NCBI GenBank assembly: GCA_039180025.1
Contig: JBCDDZ010000014.1
Coordinates: forward strand, 7,296-71,295
Length of the DNA stretch: 64,000 bases
Reading direction: 5' to 3'
Origin: Algisphaera sp039180025
Lineage (GTDB): Bacteria; Planctomycetota; Phycisphaerae; Phycisphaerales; Phycisphaeraceae
Part shown: piece by piece, positions 42,853-50,862 of the stretch
Layout: every line of letters begins with the position of its first letter
Position numbering within the stretch: the first letter of the stretch is position 1
Position numbers and translations under genes: made by a program
Notes under the pieces: model-generated
Database searches by the model: none
Seen by the model: the letters and a program-made list of their open reading frames with translations, nothing else
Told to the model about the DNA's origin: nothing

Positions 42853-43977
42853 ATGAAACGTCGTGTCGTTGAATTTTTTGCCGGGATTGGGTTGGTACGT
42901 CTGGGGCTGGGCCCCGATTATGAGGTTTCGTACGCGAACGACAACGACGATAAGAAGCGGACAATGTACATCGATGCGTTCGGTAAGAGTGGGGATGATG
43001 AGGCGTGGGACGGTCGGTCGATCCACAAAATAGCGGGTGCGGAAATTCCGAAGGCGGAGTTGTGGACGGCGAGTTTTCCGTGCAATGACCTCTCGATCGC
43101 GGGAGCATGGCGGGGGATCAAGGCGGGGCCCGAGTCGTCGGCGTTTTTTGCGGTGACGCGGTTGCTCCGGGAGAGCCGTGAGCTACCGCGGGTGCTACTT
43201 TTTGAGAATGTTCTCGGGTTTCTGATGCGTGACGCGGGCGCGGACCTACGCCACGCCTTGCAAGACTTAAATGATTTGGGATACGCGGTGGACGTGTTTA
43301 CGTTAGACGCCGCGTGGTGGACGCCGCAGTCTCGAAAGCGATTGTTTATCGTCGGCACGTTAGGCGAGGGGGCATCGTCGTTTTGGTCATCAACCCCCAG
43401 CCGTATCCGCCCATCGGCCATAACGGAGTTCATCGAACGTCACGATCTGGTTTGGAACATTCGCGATCTACCCGAACCGCCGGTTCCTACCGCGCGGTTG
43501 AAGGAGATTGTCCAAGAACTTCCGGGAAACGATCCACACTGGTGGGAGCGGACGCGAGCGGATTACTTATTCAGCCAGTTTTCGGATCGGCACCGGGCTC
43601 AGGCCGAAGCGATGATTGGCGGGTCGGAGGATACGTACGCGACGGTGTTTCGGCGGGTACGGAAAGGGAGGAGCATGGCAGAGTTGCGGACGGACGGGAT
43701 CGCGGGCTGTCTGCGGACGCCACGGGGCGGGTCGGGGCGGCAGATTCTGTTTCGGGGGGGGAGGGGAAGGTATGACGTACGTCTGTTAACGGCACGGGAG
43801 TGTGCGCGCTTGCAGGGAGTGCCAGACGATTACCCGATCAACGTCGGATTGACGCAGGCGTTGTTCGGGTTCGGGGATGCGGTGTGCGTGCCGGGGATCC
43901 GTTGGATCGCTGATCATTACTTGTCGCCTGTGCTGACGGAAATGGACGCGATGGTGACGGAGTCAGTAGATGCATGA
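42853..43977 (+). CDS. DNA (cytosine-5-)-methyltransferase of a restriction-modification system
   Basis: The 374 residues show the C5-MTase motifs in order. Motif I is VVEFFAGIGLVRLGLG. Motif IV is WTASFPCNDLS with the catalytic Cys (PCN rather than PCQ). Motif VI is VLLFENVLGF, motif VIII is TPQSRKRLFIVG (QxRxR), and motifs IX/X are RLLTARECARLQGVPDDY and the closing FGFGDAVCVPGIRWI. The gene methylates cytosine at an unknown recognition site. G+C content is visibly lower than in neighbours, a sign of horizontal transfer. It overlaps the next gene by 8 nt, so the two form a coupled pair. Confidence 0.92.
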   Translation: MKRRVVEFFAGIGLVRLGLGPDYEVSYANDNDDKKRTMYIDAFGKSGDDEAWDGRSIHKIAGAEIPKAELWTASFPCNDLSIAGAWRGIKAGPESSAFFAVTRLLRESRELPRVLLFENVLGFLMRDAGADLRHALQDLNDLGYAVDVFTLDAAWWTPQSRKRLFIVGTLGEGASSFWSSTPSRIRPSAITEFIERHDLVWNIRDLPEPPVPTARLKEIVQELPGNDPHWWERTRADYLFSQFSDRHRAQAEAMIGGSEDTYATVFRRVRKGRSMAELRTDGIAGCLRTPRGGSGRQILFRGGRGRYDVRLLTARECARLQGVPDDYPINVGLTQALFGFGDAVCVPGIRWIADHYLSPVLTEMDAMVTESVDA

Positions 43978-44887
43978 AACATTTAAGAAATTCTCGAGAG
44001 AGGAATTGTGTGGGCCGGTCGGGCCAGTGAAATCGCGGGTGATGACGGCGATCGCGTTGATCGAGAAGTTGCGCGAGGATCCGACGGTCGATTTGGCTCA
44101 TCACGTCGACAAGGTGCGGAATGGCTTCAAGTCGCAGAACCGATATGCGGAAGCGGGGATTGCTCGTCTGGGCTTGAAGGGTGACTTCGGCGAATACGGG
44201 CGGCGATCCAACGATCTGGCGGTCTGGGGGCCGAAGCTGATGGAACTTCTGCGTGATGTTTCGTCCGCCCGATGGAACGAGGCCATGGAAGCGGCGCACG
44301 CTCATCTTGCCGATTTGTGGCGGATGATTTATTCGACTGAACCGTTACGGCCGAATTTTGGGATTGGCGCGGCCGCAGCAGTCGTGGCGGACCTTTTAGC
44401 CCAGGCCGAAACTTACGGGACCGCTCCGGTTTTTGCGTCCTGCCTCGTTGGGGCGAAGCTGGAGCTGCGTTTAGGCATCGATCTGCCGGTGGCAACGGTG
44501 AACGCCCCGGATCGTTCGGCACGTGATCGATCGGAAGACAAGCCGGCCGATTTTGAAGTCGGCGACGCTGCGGTGGAGGTGACACTCAACTCGCCCGACC
44601 AGAAGCATCTGCGCCAATGTGAGACGATCGTTCGCGACTGGAAGCGGGAAGCGTGGTTGATCGTGTACGGAAGGGATGTCGTGGCCTGGACGAAGAAGAT
44701 TGCCGAACGTCTTGGTGCCGATGCGGGCATGGTTAACGTGCAGGGGATCGAAGTGTTCGTCGGGCAGAATATGGCCGAAATGGGGCGATTCGATCGACCG
44801 GCCACCATCGACGAACTGAAGCGATTGTTCATGCGTCATAATGAGCGTTGGGCCGGGCCGACGGAGGCACCGACGGTGGTTTTGTAG
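43970..44887 (+). CDS. Probable type II restriction endonuclease partner (DUF4928-like)
   Basis: This 305-residue protein has no motif strong enough to name a characterised enzyme. From memory it resembles the DUF4928 group encoded next to C5 methyltransferases. The stretch ADFEVGDAAVEVTLNSPDQKHLRQCETIVRDW contains an Asp and a Glu-x-Thr spaced as in PD-(D/E)xK nucleases. The 8-nt overlap with the methyltransferase, the same low-GC composition and the same direction support a role as its restriction partner. If correct it cuts the site the methylase protects. A mobile origin is likely, although no integrase or repeat borders were seen. Confidence 0.7.
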   Translation: MHETFKKFSREELCGPVGPVKSRVMTAIALIEKLREDPTVDLAHHVDKVRNGFKSQNRYAEAGIARLGLKGDFGEYGRRSNDLAVWGPKLMELLRDVSSARWNEAMEAAHAHLADLWRMIYSTEPLRPNFGIGAAAAVVADLLAQAETYGTAPVFASCLVGAKLELRLGIDLPVATVNAPDRSARDRSEDKPADFEVGDAAVEVTLNSPDQKHLRQCETIVRDWKREAWLIVYGRDVVAWTKKIAERLGADAGMVNVQGIEVFVGQNMAEMGRFDRPATIDELKRLFMRHNERWAGPTEAPTVVL

Positions 44888-44915
44888 ACAGCCGGGTTGC
44901 CATGCTTAACGAGGA

Positions 44916-46130
44916 TCAACGCCCCAACGCGCTGGGGGCGAGGGGTTTGAATTTGAGGATGCGGTAGGGCGGGTCGCTGGCGTCGGTGCCGGCGTTGAGG
45001 CCGGGGTGGCGGTGGAGTTGGTTGACGTTGACGTAGAAGAAGCCGTCGGGGCCGTAGCTGAGGCCGTCGGGCCATTGGAGCAGGTCGTCGCTCTGGACGA
45101 GGTGGCGGTAGGCGGCTTCTTCTCCTTCCGGGGCGTCTTCGGGGGCGGGGGTGAGGACGCCGATGGCGTTGGCGGGGAGGTCGGTGATGTAGATGTTGCC
45201 GGCAGAATCGACGTTGATGCCGTCGCTGACGGGCTTGGGGCCGACGCGCTGGATGCGGTTGGCGAGTTGTTCGTCGGTGAGTTCGAAGTCGGCGAGGTCG
45301 TCGGCTTTGATGCGGTAGACGCTGGTGCCACGCATCGCGCCGAAGTAGACCCATTCGAGTTGGGGGTCGATGGTGATGGGGTTGAGGCCGGGCATCGGAT
45401 GAACGGGCTCGTCGCTTCCGGGCAGGGGCGGGTTGAGGATAGGTTGGCCGCCGGCGTTGAAGTCGATGTCGGGTTCGGCGAGCAGGAGGGGGTGGGCTTC
45501 GAGACGGCGAACCGCATGTCCGGTGGCGAGATTGAGCACGACGAAGGCCGGCCGCGCGGGAACTTCGGGGCTGTCGCCGTTTTCACTTCCGGGGGCCATG
45601 TCGGCGATGTAGGCCATGCGGCGGTCGCGGTCGATGGCCAGGTCCTGCATGAAGCTGTTCTCGACGCCGGCGTCGATTTCCCAAGTTTTATAGAGGGTTT
45701 CGGTGTCGGTCTGCCAGGCGATGAGCTTGGGCGGGAAGCCGGCGGCGGGGTTGCCGTTGTCGAGCATCCAGAGCGTGTGCTCGGCGTCGGCCTCGATGCC
45801 GATGATGGCGCTGATGCCCTCGGGCTTGGTGGCGTGAGGGGCGGTGGCCCAGCGGGCGTTGGGATAAGCACGCTGGGTATTGTCGGGCAGGAGTTCCACC
45901 ACGTGCACGCTGGGCGATTGAATGAGGTGGACGCTGGCGAAGATCCGGCCGGTGGGCCCGACGGCGATGTTGCCGGGGCGCTGGGCCATCTCGTGGACGA
46001 CGGTGAGGTCAGGATCAATGTCCGCAGAAGCGTGGGCGGTAGTGAACGACAGCGCGGTTGCCAAACCGATTATCGGAAAACCGGGCAGGCTTGATAGGAC
46101 GGTCGGTACGCGGAATAAGTGTTTAAGCAT
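44916..46130 (-). CDS. Exported beta-propeller protein (major royal jelly protein/yellow-like)
   Basis: The 404 residues start with a signal peptide (FPIIGLATALSFTTAHASA, cleavage near 36). The mature protein shows repeated short beta motifs with DNGNPAAGFPPKLIAWQTD, FMQDLAIDRDRRMAYIADM, NPITIDPQLEWVYFGAM, VSDGINVDSAGNIYITDL and WPDGLSYGPDGFFYVNV, matching the yellow/MRJP six-bladed propeller. Related proteins bind small ligands or act as lactonases or dopachrome isomerases. It is the third of three closely spaced minus-strand genes after the metallo-hydrolase and the cysteine hydrolase; the spacer to the preceding gene is 8 nt. Confidence 0.85.
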   Translation of the reverse strand: MLKHLFRVPTVLSSLPGFPIIGLATALSFTTAHASADIDPDLTVVHEMAQRPGNIAVGPTGRIFASVHLIQSPSVHVVELLPDNTQRAYPNARWATAPHATKPEGISAIIGIEADAEHTLWMLDNGNPAAGFPPKLIAWQTDTETLYKTWEIDAGVENSFMQDLAIDRDRRMAYIADMAPGSENGDSPEVPARPAFVVLNLATGHAVRRLEAHPLLLAEPDIDFNAGGQPILNPPLPGSDEPVHPMPGLNPITIDPQLEWVYFGAMRGTSVYRIKADDLADFELTDEQLANRIQRVGPKPVSDGINVDSAGNIYITDLPANAIGVLTPAPEDAPEGEEAAYRHLVQSDDLLQWPDGLSYGPDGFFYVNVNQLHRHPGLNAGTDASDPPYRILKFKPLAPSALGR

Positions 46131-46138
46131 GCTTAAGT

Positions 46139-46879
46139 TTAGCTTTGAGATAATCTTCGGACCGCCTGCTGGGTATTTATTACGCTATTTGCGAAGCGGG
46201 GGTAGCTGAGTTCGACGGCGGCGGTGTGGGCTTCTTCGCTGGCGTCGGCGATCGCGTCGGTGACCATCGTGACGTGGTAGCCGAGTTCGACGGCGTGTCG
46301 GCCGGACATCTCGACGCAGGAGCCCGAGAGCAGGCCGCAGAACACCAGGTTCTGGATGCCGCGGGCTTTGAGCAGGAAGTCCATGTCGGTGGTGTTGAAC
46401 CCGCCGGTGGTCCAGTGTTCCTGGCAGACGACGTCGCCGAGCTGGGGCGTGAACTCGTCGCGGATGGTGCCGCCCCAGGTGCCGTGGGCGAAGACCTGGT
46501 CGTCGCGGACGGCGGTGTGGGACGGGTTGGGGTTCAGCCAGCCGTCGTAGTCGCCAGACCGGGGGCGGTGGTGGAGGGAGTAGTAAACCCAGACGCCGGA
46601 GTTCCGCGCGGCCTCAACGAGGCGGAGCATGTTCGGCACGGTGCGGAGCCGCTCGGCGACGGGACGAATCGTTTCCCAACGCTTACCGCCCTCGCTGATG
46701 AAGTCGTTGTACGGGTCGATAACGACGAGCGCGGTGCGCGGGCGTAGCGAGATGGCCTCGGGGGGCGTCACCTCCTGGGCGTTCGCGGCGGGAGCCACAG
46801 CGGCGACGAGAGACGCGGCGGCGGTGAGCCCGGAAGCCTGGATCAGGTCACGGCGGGACAAGCGGTCGGCAGACGGCAT
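46139..46879 (-). CDS. Tat-exported isochorismatase-family cysteine hydrolase
   Basis: The 246 residues (ATG 46879, with AAGGAG 6 nt upstream) begin with a Tat signal (SRRDLIQASGLTAAASLVAAVAPAANAQ). The mature domain shows TALVVIDPYNDFI (catalytic Asp) and GLLSGSCVEMSGRHAVELGYHVTMVTDAI (nucleophilic Cys region). The segment where the catalytic Lys normally lies (DVVCQEHWTTGGF) has no Lys, so activity may be altered or absent. The gene is 29 nt after the MBL gene stop. A longer frame starting at 46912 is not used because the Shine-Dalgarno supports 46879. Confidence 0.87.
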   Translation of the reverse strand: MPSADRLSRRDLIQASGLTAAASLVAAVAPAANAQEVTPPEAISLRPRTALVVIDPYNDFISEGGKRWETIRPVAERLRTVPNMLRLVEAARNSGVWVYYSLHHRPRSGDYDGWLNPNPSHTAVRDDQVFAHGTWGGTIRDEFTPQLGDVVCQEHWTTGGFNTTDMDFLLKARGIQNLVFCGLLSGSCVEMSGRHAVELGYHVTMVTDAIADASEEAHTAAVELSYPRFANSVINTQQAVRRLSQS

Positions 46880-46908
46880 GGCTGACTCCTTATGTGTTGA
46901 ATCGGGGG

Positions 46909-47820
46909 TCAATCGGGCAGGCTTTCACGGGTTAGCTGCGTGGCGACACGGCCGATGAAATTGGCAAGCATCTTGCGGCGGTCGTTGCCGGCCGCGCCAA
47001 AACGGTGGGGGTGTTCGGTTTCGAGGGTGAAGATGATTTGTTCTTTTTCCGCTTCGCTCACGGCGTCGTCGGCCAGCGCGGCCGATACGAGATCGCGTAG
47101 CTGCACGAGGTAGGCACGCTGGGCGGCGAGCAGTTCCTTGGCCGGGCCGGCGGGTCCGTGGCCGGGGTAGATGATCTTGGCGTCGGGAAAACGCTCGGCC
47201 AGGCCGTCGAGTTGAGCGACCATGGCATTAAGATCGACGAAAGCGGCGGGGATGAAGCCGTTAACCACCATGTCGCCGGTGAGCAGTTCGCCGGTCGCCG
47301 GGCGGTACAGCACGACATGGTCCGAGGCGTGGCCGGGGCCGAGCACCGCAACTTCGAAGGTCTCGCCGCCGAGCGTCAGGTTTTGCCCGTCGTTCAGGGT
47401 GTGGTTGGGGGCGGCGGCGATAAGCTGGGCCTGGGTCGGGAAGCGTTCGCCCAGGCGTTGCCGGCGCTTGGCATTGAACCCTGCGGGGTCTTCGACGATG
47501 TCATGAATGGTGTGCTCGGCGGCGAACCGGGGGACATCGGGGTAGCGTTTTGCGAACACGGGCAGGCCGCCGTAGTGATCGCTATGGCCGTGGCTGACCA
47601 CCAGCGCGAGCACCTCTCGGTCACCGATGAGCCGCACGACTCGCTCGGCCTCGGGTAGCAGTCGCTGGGTGTCGAACACGATCACGCCGGCTTGGGTTTC
47701 GATCAGGTGGGTGTTGACGCTGTCGACGTCCAACGCCGGCGAGGCATAAGTCTGGACCTCCCCGGCGGACGCGGTGGCGGTGAACAGGCAGAGAAGAGCT
47801 AGGGCGATTGCATATGGCAT
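46909..47820 (-). CDS. Exported MBL-fold metallo-hydrolase
   Basis: The 303 residues begin with a Sec signal (ALALLCLFTATASA, cleavage near 19). The fold is metallo-beta-lactamase: VVSHGHSDHYGGLPVFA (HxHxDH), VLGPGHASDHVVLY (zinc His), LLTGDMVVNGF (bridging Asp) and IIYPGHGPAG (last zinc His). All metal ligands are present. It may be a hydrolase of the quinone-type, lactone or thioester classes; the specific role is unknown. It follows the SDR gene in the same direction. Confidence 0.9.
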   Translation of the reverse strand: MPYAIALALLCLFTATASAGEVQTYASPALDVDSVNTHLIETQAGVIVFDTQRLLPEAERVVRLIGDREVLALVVSHGHSDHYGGLPVFAKRYPDVPRFAAEHTIHDIVEDPAGFNAKRRQRLGERFPTQAQLIAAAPNHTLNDGQNLTLGGETFEVAVLGPGHASDHVVLYRPATGELLTGDMVVNGFIPAAFVDLNAMVAQLDGLAERFPDAKIIYPGHGPAGPAKELLAAQRAYLVQLRDLVSAALADDAVSEAEKEQIIFTLETEHPHRFGAAGNDRRKMLANFIGRVATQLTRESLPD

Positions 47821-47904
47821 AAAAAAACTCGGATCAACTAGATGGTTAGCGGGAAAGAACGGCTACACCGCTGAACGCACTTGTTCGAGCGGTTGACGTG
47901 AACG

Positions 47905-48654
47905 TCACACGAAGATGCCGCCGTCGACGTTGAGCGTGCCGCCGGTGATGAAGGCGGAGTCGGGGCGGGCGAGGAAGGCGACGGCGTGGGCGACTTCTTC
48001 GGGCTTTCCATAGCGGCCCATGGTGGTCATGTCTTTTTGCGGTTCGGCGCCGGGGTTTTGGTCGCTGTCGGGGTTCATCTCGGTGTCGATCGGCCCGGGC
48101 TGGAGGCAGTTCACCGTGATATTCCGGGGGCCGAGGTCGCGGGCCCAGCCGCGGACGAGGCCTTGGACGGCCGACTTGCTCATGGCGTAGGCCGAGAGGG
48201 CGGGGAAGGGGACACGCTCGCCCAAGGTGCTGCCGGTGACGATGACCCGGCCGTGGTCCTGCAGGCGTTTAACCGCTTCGAGCATGACGATCACGACGCC
48301 GCGGACGTTGATGTCGAGGGTCTTGTCGAAGTGGGCGAGGTCGGCCTCGTGGATCGAGGCCATCTCGTAGACGCCGGCGTTGGCGTAGAGGATGTCGAGC
48401 TTGCCGTCGAAGTGCTGGTCGAGTTTTTCAAACATCGCGGCGACCTGATCGGGTTGGGACACGTCGGCTTGCACGGCGAAGGCCTTGCCCCCGGCGGCGG
48501 TGATGTCGGCGACGACCTTTTCGGCCCGGGCCTGGCTGCCGGCGTAGTTCACGGCGACGTGGGCGCCGTCGGCGGCGAGTTGTTTGGCGGTCGCGGCACC
48601 GATGCCGCGGGAGCCGCCGGTGATCAGGGCGGTTTTGTTTTCGAGGTGGGGCAT
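47905..48654 (-). CDS. Short-chain dehydrogenase/reductase
   Basis: The 249-residue Rossmann oxidoreductase has the cofactor motif ITGGSRGIGAA (TGxxxGIG), LYANAGVYE (NAG motif), the catalytic Ser in VTGSTLGER, and the YAMSK motif (Tyr-x-x-x-Lys). The C-terminus LNVDGGIFV is the usual SDR end. The start is ATG 48654 with an AAGGA Shine-Dalgarno; a longer frame to 49335 is antisense to the TetR gene and is rejected. It is the first gene of a run that continues with the MBL, cysteine hydrolase and propeller genes, and is divergent from the TetR regulator. Confidence 0.94.
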   Translation of the reverse strand: MPHLENKTALITGGSRGIGAATAKQLAADGAHVAVNYAGSQARAEKVVADITAAGGKAFAVQADVSQPDQVAAMFEKLDQHFDGKLDILYANAGVYEMASIHEADLAHFDKTLDINVRGVVIVMLEAVKRLQDHGRVIVTGSTLGERVPFPALSAYAMSKSAVQGLVRGWARDLGPRNITVNCLQPGPIDTEMNPDSDQNPGAEPQKDMTTMGRYGKPEEVAHAVAFLARPDSAFITGGTLNVDGGIFV

Positions 48655-48715
48655 TCTTCTTCCTTTGGAATGAGGGGTGAAACAGGTGGCAGCACGTTGC
48701 CGCGGCCAAATATTA

Positions 48716-48727
48716 GAGTAATCACTC
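48716..48727. promoter_or_regulatory. Putative TetR operator
   Basis: The palindrome GAGT-AATC-ACTC lies midway between the divergent SDR and TetR genes. Its TTGAGTGA-type half-sites resemble operators of TetR regulators that sit beside SDR genes, from memory. Repression of both directions by the TetR protein is a reasonable inference. Confidence 0.55.
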
Positions 48728-48780
48728 AATAAATCAAGCGCGGGGTTGGAATTTTTGAGTTTTCGATCTAAAATTCGGTG

Positions 48781-49389
48781 ATGCCGCGTGGACGCCCCCC
48801 GAAATTCGACGAGACGCAGGTGCTCGACACCGCCGCGGCGCTGTTCAAGCGTCGCGGCTACGACGCGGTGAGCGTGGCGGAGCTCTGCGACGCGACCGGG
48901 CTGGCGATGGCGAGCCTGTACCACCGCTTCGGCGACAAGGCCGGGCTGTACCGCGAGGCGCTGGACCGCTACGGGCGGACGGCGAACGACCCGCAGATCG
49001 CGGCCCTCGAAGCCGGCGACGACCCGCTGGACGCGGTGCGGAACTACGTGCGGCAGTGGAAGCGACACGCCGGGGCGGGGCCCGGCGGCGGCTGCCTGTT
49101 CACCCAGGCGATGGCCCGCGGCGACCGCACCCACCCCGACGCACCCGATGCCACGGCCCGGGCCTACACGGCCCGGCTGCGTAAGGCGTTGTCCGCGACG
49201 CTGCGGCGGGCGGTGGCGGCGGGTCAGCTGCCGGCGGGCACGGAGGTAGCGGCGGTGGCGGATGCGTTGCTGACGCTGGCGTTCGGGGTGGCGGTGGTGG
49301 GGCGAGGCGGGATGCCGGGATCGATGATCGACCACGCGGTGGCGGCGGGGCTGTCGTTGCTCGGCGGCGACGGGGGTTCCGAGCGGTAA
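48781..49389 (+). CDS. TetR-family transcriptional regulator
   Basis: The 202 residues carry an N-terminal TetR HTH: GRPPKFDETQVLDTAAALFKRRGYDAVSVAELCDATGLAMASLYHRFGDKAGLY. The C-terminal ligand domain is of the group with RHAGAGPGGGCLFTQAMA, typical of AcrR/YafC-like regulators with a Cys near the ligand pocket. It is divergent from the SDR operon and probably autoregulates and represses it through the operator at 48716-48727. ATG 48781 is preferred; a GTG immediately before it is possible. Confidence 0.93.
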   Translation: MPRGRPPKFDETQVLDTAAALFKRRGYDAVSVAELCDATGLAMASLYHRFGDKAGLYREALDRYGRTANDPQIAALEAGDDPLDAVRNYVRQWKRHAGAGPGGGCLFTQAMARGDRTHPDAPDATARAYTARLRKALSATLRRAVAAGQLPAGTEVAAVADALLTLAFGVAVVGRGGMPGSMIDHAVAAGLSLLGGDGGSER

Positions 49390-49415
49390 GGCGATGCGGC
49401 GGGCCGCGGGGAGAT

Positions 49416-50636
49416 TTAGAACCAGCCGCGGGTCACGCGGAGGGTTTGGAGGGCGGCGATCAGGGCGTCCTGCTGGGGGCGGACCGCTTCGGCGGGCCCC
49501 CAGGCTTCAACGAGGAAGACGTGCTTGTCGTTGGACGAGAGGCCGACGAAATAGCCGAGCGGGTCGGGCCCCGCCGGGCGGCGGCCGGTCATGGTGAACC
49601 CGGGGCTGCCGTCGCGCATGGCCAGGCGCTGGGGTTCGGAGACGGGGACGCCGAGGTCCTGGGTGAGGCGTTCGCGGATCTGGTCGGCCCAGAAGTCGGC
49701 GGGGGCTTTGTCGAAATTGGGCTGACGGGTGACTTTGACCATGACCTGGCCGCGGTTGATGGCGAAGACGGTGTGGTTTTCCTGGTAGAAGCGGACGAAA
49801 CCGTCGGGGAGTTCGAGCTTGGGGGCCTTGCCGAGCTTGACCTGGGCCCGCGGGAGACGGGTGGCGCCGAAGGCTTCGCCGCCCACGGCGTTGACCCAGG
49901 CGAACGGCCGGACGCGGGCGCTCAGGCCGCTGGCGGTGCCGGCGGGGGTGTTGAAAGTCACGGTGATGGTGCTGAGCGCGACGCGGTCCTGGAGCAGGCG
50001 GAGCTTGCCTTTGAGCGATTCGATCTCGCCGGTGAGCCGGCCGAGCTCTTTTTCGATGGCGAGGGCGTCTTCGACGTTGTCGGCTTTTTCGAGCAGGGCC
50101 TGCAGCCGCTTGCGCAGGGCTTCGAGGTTGTCGAGGCGGATCTCGAGGTCGACCATGCGGTCGGTGACATCGGCGGCGTCGAGGGTGCGATCGGTCACGA
50201 GGCCGAGGTCGGCCAGGGCATCCATGGTGTCGTCGAACTTTTCGGCGGGGACGCGGAGGACGACACGCTGGGCCCGAGCGGCGGAGACGTAACCGCCGGC
50301 GTCTTCGGCGATTTTCCGGGCGGCGGACACCGCGGCCTCGGGGTCGGGGCTCAGCACGGTGAGGCTGCCGGTGTAGATCACACGCCGGGCGAGGAGGACG
50401 GTTTCGGTTTCCGCGGCGGGGGTAGCGGATTGCGCGGCGGTCGTGGCGGCGGTGAGTGCGGGTGCCCCGTCGCCGGCGGTGAAGCTGGCCAAGGGCGCAC
50501 GGCGGTCGGCACGCTGAGCCGCGGCGTCGACGACTTGGGGCGATGTGTCCGGGCCGTAGGTGTTTGGGGTGGAGCAGGCGGTGAACCACCCGGCGGTGAA
50601 GCACCACCCCAGGGCGACGGGCAGGAGGTAACGCAT
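49416..50636 (-). CDS. DUF4349-like lipoprotein
   Basis: The 406 residues have a hydrophobic signal with a lipobox-like FTAC (residues 17-20 from ATG 50636). Residues about 85-240 carry the DUF4349 pattern: VIYTGSLTVLSPDPEAAVSAARKIAEDAGGYV, RVPAEKFDDTMDALADLG, then a coiled coil LEIRLDNLEALRKRLQALLEK and ALSTITVTF. DUF4349 proteins are thought to be envelope or membrane anchors of unknown role. The C-terminal 160 residues add a distinct domain (LPDGFVRFYQENHTVFAINRG) not typical of the family. A longer frame to 50693 is rejected because it lacks a signal. Confidence 0.82.
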   Translation of the reverse strand: MRYLLPVALGWCFTAGWFTACSTPNTYGPDTSPQVVDAAAQRADRRAPLASFTAGDGAPALTAATTAAQSATPAAETETVLLARRVIYTGSLTVLSPDPEAAVSAARKIAEDAGGYVSAARAQRVVLRVPAEKFDDTMDALADLGLVTDRTLDAADVTDRMVDLEIRLDNLEALRKRLQALLEKADNVEDALAIEKELGRLTGEIESLKGKLRLLQDRVALSTITVTFNTPAGTASGLSARVRPFAWVNAVGGEAFGATRLPRAQVKLGKAPKLELPDGFVRFYQENHTVFAINRGQVMVKVTRQPNFDKAPADFWADQIRERLTQDLGVPVSEPQRLAMRDGSPGFTMTGRRPAGPDPLGYFVGLSSNDKHVFLVEAWGPAEAVRPQQDALIAALQTLRVTRGWF

Positions 50637-50862
50637 AGCGGTTCTCGGGCGGGGCCCCGGCGGGCGAGGAGTGCGGATAGAAATCACCGGCATTTTACGG
50701 AGAAAGCCGCGGCGGAAAAAGCAGGGCTTTCAATTTAAGGGGGCCGGCACAGCGGCCCCGACGGCTTCATCCCCGGGAGCGGAGATGCCAGGCGGTGGCG
50801 GCCGCGGGGCAGAGCGCGGGGGGGACCCGTCTAGCAGAGGCGGGGTGTTCTACACTAGGTGG

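Noticed and set aside
42853..44887. Prophage or integrative element borders around the restriction-modification pair
   Set aside because: I searched for an integrase, tRNA target or direct repeats near the borders and saw none; only the low GC supports transfer.
48655..49335. N-terminal extension of the SDR protein to 49335
   Set aside because: The extension is antisense to the TetR HTH and has no SDR feature; a Shine-Dalgarno precedes ATG 48654.
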